Of a stretch of DNA of 64,000 nucleotides, positions 56,380 through 64,000 are shown piece by piece. Both the position numbers and the translations under genes were made by a program. The first letter of the stretch is position 1; each line of letters starts with the position of its first letter. Origin of the DNA: Gyrodactylus bullatarudis (Eukaryota; Platyhelminthes; Monogenea; Gyrodactylidea; Gyrodactylidae); contig SSNU01000234.1 in NCBI GenBank assembly GCA_012064415.1, forward strand, positions 38,598 through 102,597, written 5' to 3'. Below the pieces are notes generated by a model. It was not told where the DNA came from and ran no database searches. It saw only the letters and a program-made list of their open reading frames with translations.

Positions 56380-56896
56380 ATATAGAAAGTAAATTGAGCA
56401 ACATTGGCCTCAAAATTAATCACAACAAGACTAAAATTATGTTTCTTAATAGTACAATATCTCCAAATGGCTCTTTCCCTTACGAGTTCTTTCTCTAATT
56501 TTACCCTATCTTGATTATGGATCTGGAATCCTTTGTAATCTTCCTGTTGGAACATCCAAAAAACTTAAGAGAATACAATTCGTCTATTTACGTTCATGTT
56601 ATGGGCCTCTCTCTTACAAAGAATTACTAGATCGCTTGAATCTACATCCTCTATGGCTCAGACGGATTTCTGCTGCAGCGGTTCTGTTTTCCAAACAGGC
56701 CTTAAAACCTAATGGCCATTACAACCTAAGATCATGCCGGAGATTCTCAATTCTTCTCAATATTCTGCTCCAACTCCGAATCAGATTCAAGATTGACTTA
56801 TCTACTTTTAAGAACAAGAAGATTTCATGTATTTGTAATTATTTATTGTCCTATGTACCAGATAACCACAACTATTTTCATAATTTTTTCAAATAA
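56380..56896 (+). mobile_element. Non-LTR RT C-terminal fragment
   Basis: + frames read IGLKINHNKTKIMFLN, then PYLDYGSGILCNLPVG, KRIQFVYLRSCYGPLSYKEL and HPLWLRRISAA to a stop at 56896. Same family as the copy at 13560-14330 (shared P-L-S-Y, WLRRIS and PDNHN blocks). Frame breaks before 56636; 5'-truncated. Confidence 0.75.
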
Positions 56897-57360
56897 AAAT
56901 CTAGTATATATATAGATGCATTTTCAAACTTACTGTGATTCATAGATATCTACTATAAAACTTGTAATTAAAAACATCCCCTGCACATCCATTAAATCCA
57001 CATGTGCTTTCCTCCAAAGTCTCATTCCAGAGGATGAAGACCTGTTCAGAAATTATTTTGCTTAATTCTGTCTTTTATTTATATATTTTATATCAGATTA
57101 ATAAATACACTTCTATTCTAAAGATTCTTCGTTCAATTTTATGCATTTTCAAATTATAAATTCAAGATTTATGCTTAGATAGTCTATATTTAATACAGTA
57201 TACAGTTTAGAACGTGTAGTTATACTATAATTAAAATTGTTTGTTAAGTATATATAAAGAATTTAGTTTTCATTAGAATATAATTTATTATTAGAAACAT
57301 CATTTTTAAAATTCAATCTCGGGGAAATAATTTAATTTGACACTATTGAAAACTCATAAT
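56897..57360. other. Spacer, 3' flank of the kinase gene
   Basis: A+T-rich; no gene recognised. It should contain the 3' UTR of the minus-strand kinase gene. Confidence 0.3.
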
Positions 57361-60300
57361 TCAAGGAACAACTGTCTGATTACGAATCATTCGAAATATT
57401 TTATCTTGCTTTGCTCTTTCATTTTCATTCTGTAGTCTCACAAGCTAGAAATGAAAAATATTAAAGTAAATCATATATAAAAACAAAGTTAGAACAAACG
57501 AGTTTTGCATGTACTCAAAGCTATACAAATAGTTTTTTACTAAAAACATTGTCAAATCAATTTCTTTTACAATATGAATTGTAAAACAACTAGGTGTGTA
57601 TCATAATACAGTCCAACATTTTTTAATATTTTTATTGTAATATTTATAGTAATATGAAAAAATCAACAAGAAATCATTTCTTCGAAAAATCAATAAAGCC
57701 TATTATAATAATATTCAATATACATATTCAATCTATATTTTTAATCAAGATTGAATTATTGGTTGGACAATTTATATGTAATTAGCATAATCGTAGCCTG
57801 GAAAAAATTCAAGCATTTGCGGCAATGTAATAGGATAATGCGAATGAACAAACTTTATCCTTTTCAGCTGTGGAATGTAGAAACATGAATTATTCAACAA
57901 GAGTCTTACAAGCAATTTTATGCTTTTTATTCTCACCTTGTGGCTATCAGGCAGAAGATTTGAGAAACTTTTGAGGTCTTGATCCAATTCAAATTCCAAT
58001 TGAGCCATCTGGTCGCATTCCTCCTGATGTAGTTGAGAGACTCGCTCTCTATGGAGCTCTGATAACTCAGCCCTAGCAGCTTCAATTTTTAATTCTTGAG
58101 TTAGGCGGAGCTGATGAAAATATCTGTCAAGGTTTAACAACTCAGAGGTCATTAGAACTTTTTCTGATTCTTCAAACTTGAAAGAGAGAAATTAGAGTAA
58201 ACAAAATTCCAACCATTTTAGCAGACATTACCTCCATGAGTTTATCCTTGATTTCTTGTGAAGATAAGGGAGGCTTTGATTGACGTAAATCTCTAAGTTT
58301 CTTGTTGACCCTTTGTTTGGCCTTACATTTTAGAGCTTTAGAACGATTTCGATATTGTTGTGTAATTTCTGCATTGAGATTCTCTCTATTCATGTCCATG
58401 ATCTAGATAAGATTAGATGAAAAATTCGGAAAAGTCTAAAATAATTTTCTCATGAAATACATTTTTCAGCTGATTCTCTTCTGATTTGAACCAGTTCTCA
58501 AGTCGTTGCCTCTGAAGTAAATAGAAGTCACCCACTTTTGACTTGGTCAACTTGTGTCGCTGCTTCATATGTTGTTCTTCCAGGGCATACTTGTCTCGTA
58601 TAAATTCTATCAATTTGAAAAAATATATTTTATATAATACAGTAATCAAAATATCTTTCGATAATCCTTTGGCAGAATGCCCAACTCACTTTCTCTTAGT
58701 GCGTGCTTAGCTTCAAGATGACTATAGTTCAATTGACTCATCTTTAATTTGAATTGCTGGTTAATATCGTCAATTGATATTTGGGGATTGGAGGCGTTGA
58801 AGGAGTCGTACTTGAATAATGAGTTTCCGCGTAGTGAACACGATTTATTTATGTCTTTCTGCAAAAATAAAATATTCTCAATTAATTGAAATAGGCAAGT
58901 AATCCCGGGTGAATTTTGATGAGAAAAAATAATGAGGATTTGTGATTGGCAAGCCTTCGATGAGAAAGACATTTTTGTAAAGAAAAAAAAGATAAGAATA
59001 CCCCATGATAAAAGACAAATATCAAAGTATTGATGAATCTCACATTTTCTAAATTTCTGTCAAGATGTTTGAAATGTTTTTTTAGAAATGCATATTGGTC
59101 ACCGAGATACATGTTACAAATTACTCACTGATTTCAATTAAATTTAATAATGTATTTTACAAAGTAGAGAGTAAAAGTGTTTTTTTAGTTGCTGTTAATC
59201 GATAAAAGTATTTCTTCTCAAAAATTTAATTAATTAATTTTTCAATAGAGAGTAAAGAAAACTATGTTACTCTCTATGAGAAACAAAATACTCTGTTTGT
59301 TTTTTAATCATGTAGACGAGAGGAGTAGTAAGAATTGTAACTCAATCGAAAAAAGTTAACTTACTAGATCTTGATATCTAACATGGTGGGATTAAATTTC
59401 AAAATAGTATTTTATACATCAAAGACTACGAATAATCTTCAACAGAAATCGGGAGAGAAATTGATAGATCTATTGAAAATTTTTTTGTCAAATATTTTGC
59501 AAATTAAAATATTTTTTCTCCATTCTCTTGGTTTATTGAGCACAAAGTTTTCAAGATACATAATTAAACTTTCCAATAGGAGATTTTAGCAAACTGTAAA
59601 GCGAGATCTTGATTTTAAACAAGGGAAAACTGAAAAAATGCTTATTATCCTCATCGTCATACAAATACAAAAAATGACTAATTAGTCATTATAATACATG
59701 TTAACAAATGTGTGTGGGTGGATGAGTGTTAATTATTCCTGAAAAAACGGAATCTTTCCTGATTTGTGTGTCTTAAATTAATTCTCAATTCATTTTGTAG
59801 AAGAGTTGAGGTCATTCTGAGGGATTTGTTTGTTCTCTTCTCCATAGAGACTTAGATTAGAAAAAGTTGTTTCGTTACTCACATACAATTGGACACGTTT
59901 CTTTAAGTCAATATCATGAGCAGCTTCTGCCTTTTCCATGGAGGCTTTATGTTGCTTTGATAACTGATCGAGATTATTCTCAAATTCTTTCTGCAGGGTA
60001 ATGGCACTTGTTTTCATCCTATGTTCAAGCTGTTCAAATTGTGCCTTGCTATTCTTTTCAAGTTCTCGTTCCAGCTTGCGTTCCTGCTTGGAGGCCATTC
60101 GGAACTCCCTGAGGGCTTGGTCTCGAAGGGCTCTAGAAACATTCTTGTTACAACAAAAGCAACAAAATAATCGAAATGATTCGATCAAAAGAGTTCATGC
60201 AAATCAAAGTTATTTGCTTCATTCAAATAAAACCTACTCTGTTTCGGATAAAAGGATTTGATGATAACTAAAAGATATTTAGACTAATAAACATTTAATT

Positions 60301-63300
60301 CGCTATATAAAAACACAAGGTCATTCTCATTGTGAATAAATTTGAATAAATTGGATTGAATACAAAATACTTACATGGTATTACCAAGGTTAGGATCATA
60401 AGTACATATAACTGGAAACTCTTGGTTCTTATAATCAATCTGTTTTGTTACAACTTTATCCTGAGATAAATCAATCGATTTTTTATGGTTAGCCCTGGAG
60501 ATAAGATCGCTATGAGGAGTCCCAACTCCAATATGAGTGCTAGTTGTAACCATTGGCTTTCCGTCCACAATAAATCTTCGGGTTCTGCGTGTAGTTCTAA
60601 AGGTTGATTGACGGCGAAAAACCTAATGGGATTTAAGGTATAGTCAATAACAAGTTTAGATATTCAATAAAATAATATAATCACTGATGATGTGGTCGAG
60701 CTGGTATCTGAATGATTTGAGCTTATCAAATTTTTCGGAGATTTTCCGTCTTCAAAGGATAGTGAGATGGGGTTGTTCGAATATTCTCTTGAGTCCTGTA
60801 AAATGGAAAGAAATAACATTAGAGATTTGTCTATACAGCGAGAATGAACTAATAAGAGTGCAAAAGTAAGAGAGAAGCCACCTTTAGAGATGTTATTGAG
60901 CTACGCTTCTTGATATTAAAACCACGCAATGAAAATTTGTTAGATGTCAGAGCAAGTGCAGCGACTTTTTCCAGAATGCTTGGGGAATTTTTATCTTCTT
61001 GTTGACTAGAGATAGCTAGATTTGTAAAACTAGACCATTTTCGGGAGGAGGGACTTCCATTGGAATTGCTTAGTGAGCTTTTCATGTAATTATCCAATTG
61101 CACATTCTTATTATTAGATGGATTAAATTCTTTTCTAGGATTGAGGTTCTCTTTGAGAGAAACCGATTGAGATCGTTTTACAAAGCGATAATTCATTAGT
61201 GAAGACAATAGCGGCTGAATTTAGTGTTAAATAAATAAAATATGATTTAAATAAAAATTAAAAATGTATTATACATGGTTACACGAAAATTTACAGCAAG
61301 ATGGAGAAGAAAATTTTGAATGAAAAAATATTTTGAAGAAGCATAAAGTAGATAGATGAATAAAGTGAGGGTGACGTTATGAGAGAAAAGAGAGAGAGAT
61401 TGTATATAAAAGAAGACCACAACAATCAACAGACCAGGATAAGTTGGTGGTGATGTAATCCATTGTACAATTGTTACAATTGATAAAATCAATGTGTAAA
61501 GGTCAACAGACAAGAGATGGAATTACAAACAGATAGACAGAGGACAGATAGATTATTTCAGATTAATAAAGAGGAAATATTTTCACACATTCATTCAACA
61601 GACATACAAACAACATACAAAAAATATATATATACGTCGTACATGGGTTGATTTCAAAATGAGCAGGTATGCATCATGATCGCATTTGTCATCAAAATGA
61701 AATTGATTGCAATGAAAAGGAAAAAAAGTAGAGTTAGAAATTTATTCAAGGGAAAATCAAAAGAATAAAATAGATGATCTCTTTTGGATTGCCATCTACT
61801 ATCATAGAGCTAATTGATACATGAATTTCTTATTTTTCATCATGAATTCGAATACTATGCGAAAGATTTACAGGAATCCATATCATGTCGCCTAATTTAA
61901 CCATTTGAAGATAAAAATTCAGTTTTCAAATTTCAATTTAACGCCAAATTTGCATTTTTTTCTAACTTGAAGCTGAAATCAGAAAAATAATTATCGCCAA
62001 ACGATAATGGGGTGAAGCATTAGAACAGATTTGATTTTCCCCTCTCATCTATAGATCATGAAAGACTTGTTTGAACCAACCTCCCACTTTCAAATCAAGT
62101 TAGAAAAAAATGTGAATTTGGCGTTAAATCGAAATTTGTAAAGATGACCATATTTTTCTTCAAATGGCGACATGATCTGAATTCCTAAAATTCTTTAACA
62201 TATTCGAATTCATGAGATGTTTCGGAAATTCATGGATTCTTAACTTGATGTAAATTAGCTTTATATCTAAAGTAAAAATTGTACAACAATGAAAGGTCAG
62301 ACGCTTTAATTTTAATTACTGTCTTGGAAATTATTACAGCGTTAGTTCTAATTTTGCAAATTTCTATTTTATTACATAAACTAATTAATTTAGAATATTT
62401 TTTATTTCTACATACTGAAAATCAGCCTCGCTTCATCTTTCTAGATGGCAGTTTAGAGAGAGACACACACAAGGTGTTGTTCATTCATTTTTAATTGTGT
62501 ATTTTTAAACTCAATAGAGTTGTTTTTGTTTCTGGTGAATATTTTTGCAATCAATAATTTCTCTCTTTGATCCTTTCACATAATAAAGTTAAGGAAAAAT
62601 TATTTCTTAATTCAGTCTAATACTGGACTCAATTATCTCATAAATGATTCATAGGTTAAGGAGGATTAGATGAGTTTATTCTATAATTTCTAATAGGCTT
62701 TAAAACGGGAGAACTAATTTATATATAAAGAAATGGAATTTTTGAATCTAGCCTAGTAATTAATACGAATTTTAATTATATTATTTGATTAAATAAAAAT
62801 ACAAGATCCTGCATGAATAACTTGATTAGAGACTTATAAAAAGAGACAAAATCTCATCAAATAATAGAATAGACTATAAATTCAATCGAAAATAAGCTCA
62901 TATATATTTTGTAGTAAGAGAGTCTTGATGCATCATTCTTCTTCTATAATGTGAGAAAAGCTATTTCAAATTTCTCAAATCAAATTTCTTAGAATAGCTT
63001 TTTTCTTCTTAAATCAAAGAAGAAAATTAAGGACTAGTTCAAGAGTATTTCCATGGCTACATTGTGATAGTCGAGAATAAATCATTGAATTTAAACTGTA
63101 TCATCAAGTTTGTGAAATAGACTGAAAATCGAATTGCAAAAAAGATCTGATTGGATCCATTCTATCAGTTAGAGATAAAAATATGGAAATTTGGCAAATT
63201 AAAATTGATAGTTTTACATAATACGTGAGAGTCTTCTGGTCAAAAGTGGATATCATAAAAATTCATCGACGAAAGAGAAGAATACAGTTTACCAACTGAT

Positions 63301-64000
63301 TAAAGAAAACTCCCAAATTCAGGTCAAGTTTTTGAGCTTTGGTACGACCCAGTCAGTCTTGTAACAGAGGCTTAGTTTTTATTAAATTTTATTATTAGGA
63401 AACATCGTCAATCAATACAATAACTGATGAGCAGAAAGACAGTACCAAAATTGTGAAGTATAATATACATGCGCTTGATTCTTAATTATATATCTCGAAA
63501 TCAACATCAAGGATTCGATTGAATTGATTGAAAATTTCCTTGTTATAAATTTCAAAATAAGCCCACTAGTTTAGGAATCAATTTACATAGCCAATGGCTA
63601 CTAACCCTTTTTAGCATTAGAGATTAATTTAATTTTTTCGCTATTTTTGATGATTTACTAAAGAAACATGTTGACGCAGTAATTTACATAGCTACTAATG
63701 CAAGTGCAAATTCAGAGAGAACAAAAAAACATGAAAAACTCACCAGTCCCTTGTCGATTATTTGCTTATTCTTGTTATCTGGAGTAATCTGGTTTGTTGC
63801 AGTCGGTTGATCAGTTTTATCTGTTAAATCTTTGGAATTTTCCTTAACAAGACGACTTGGCGGAAGAGGAGGTTTTCGTTTAGTCTTTTTCTAAAGCAAA
63901 AAAATATAAAATGGTTATTATTATGATTGGCAAAGTTATTTTAGAATGACCACTCACTATGACTTCAGATGGCCGAGGGATTTTGGTATCATCTTGATTC
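57361..64000 (-). CDS. SLK/STK10-like: SLK/STK10-type Ste20 kinase, C-terminal half (partial)
   Basis: Minus-strand exons: 63958-64000 (cut by the window edge), 63744-63890, 60882-61214, 60685-60795, 60375-60622, 59879-60132, 59044-59123, 58690-58858, 58461-58606, 58232-58402, 57937-58176, 57361-57444. The best family marker is RRTRRFIVDGKPMVTTST, where SLK/LOK have TRKFVVDG..V.VTTS. Then comes the long coiled-coil ATH/PKD region: ALRDQALREFRMASKQERK, QLSKQHKASMEKAE, ALEEQHMKQRHKLTKSKVGD with FYLLQRQRLENW, and a C-terminal segment that aligns without gaps. Exons at 60.7-63.9 kb encode a Ser/Pro/Lys-rich linker. SLK and LOK phosphorylate ERM proteins at the cell cortex; the kinase domain would lie beyond 64000. 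The 59044-59123 upstream boundary is uncertain (weak acceptor). Confidence 0.83.
61807..62264. repeat. Palindromic MITE in the kinase intron
   Basis: Left end TAATTGATACATGAATTTCT, ATCATGAATTCGAATA and CATATCATGTCGCC pair with GGCGACATGATCTG, TATTCGAATTCATGA and a terminus ending ATGTAAATTAGC. More diverged than the 45.7 kb palindrome, with the same general family-1/2 termini. Lies in the 2.5-kb intron between exons 63744-63890 and 60882-61214. Confidence 0.7.

Noticed and set aside
57361..64000. TAO-type Ste20 kinase as identity of the coiled-coil gene
   Set aside because: General coiled-coil likeness exists, but the FIVDG..MVTTS block, the ATH-region blocks and the gap-free C terminus fit SLK/STK10 specifically.
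1..64000. tRNA or rRNA genes
   Set aside because: No cloverleaf with A/B box spacing or rRNA segments was recognised on either strand by reading; a tRNAscan-SE run would settle it.

Overview
The window is nuclear DNA from a small-genome animal. It is strongly A+T-rich, and the genes are intron-containing with GT..AG junctions. They encode animal or eukaryotic proteins (14-3-3, SERP1/RAMP4, SEC61B, glypican, a rhodopsin-type GPCR, TMEM107, an SLK/STK10 kinase) and are packed with 12-300 bp between neighbours. Intron length falls into two main groups: 14 introns of 24-31 nt and many of about 49-64 nt. Introns of about 25 nt in an animal fit a mesozoan-like lineage; dicyemids are known for them, and an orthonectid fits the compact gene spacing. 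The placement is inference. All exon structures here were built by eye from ORFs, splice signals, phase and remembered family sequences; no alignment was run.

Layout. 1-2.3 kb: a gag-like retroelement fragment and decayed DNA. 2.4-4.0 kb: a very divergent histone H2A-like protein and 14-3-3. 4.2-9.6 kb: a compact same-strand run of tyrosyl-tRNA synthetase (unusual, double-length), WDR82 and NTAQ1. 9.6-12.9 kb: MRPS10 (-), RNASEH2B (+), an orphan GPCR (+) and SERP1/RAMP4 (-). 13.0-23.5 kb: a divergent 10-exon glypican whose large introns hold transposon remnants. 23.5-32.3 kb: DHX37 (-), OGFOD1 (+), TMEM107 (-) and SDAD1 (+). 32.6-36.2 kb: a non-autonomous hAT element with target-site duplications, a Penelope-like element and a 5'-truncated non-LTR element with a poly(A) tail. 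36.4-37.1 kb: a possible micro-gene and a small Cys-rich membrane protein. 37-54 kb: a gene-poor region of palindromic MITEs and non-LTR scraps. 54.3-57.3 kb: an orphan membrane protein, SEC61B and a non-LTR scrap. 57.4-64 kb: the C-terminal half of an SLK/STK10 kinase; its catalytic domain lies beyond the right edge.

Functional grouping. Most genes are housekeeping: ribosome biogenesis (DHX37, SDAD1), translation (YARS1, MRPS10, OGFOD1), ER translocon (SEC61B, SERP1), RNase H2, H3K4 methylation/transcription termination (WDR82) and the N-end rule (NTAQ1). Signalling and surface genes are the GPCR, glypican, TMEM107 (ciliary transition zone) and the SLK kinase. The most unusual items are the double-length TyrRS with a degenerate second catalytic unit fused to EMAPII, the intron-length pattern, the divergent H2A, a glypican without C-terminal Ser-Gly sites, and long palindromic repeats, one of them inside an SDAD1 intron.
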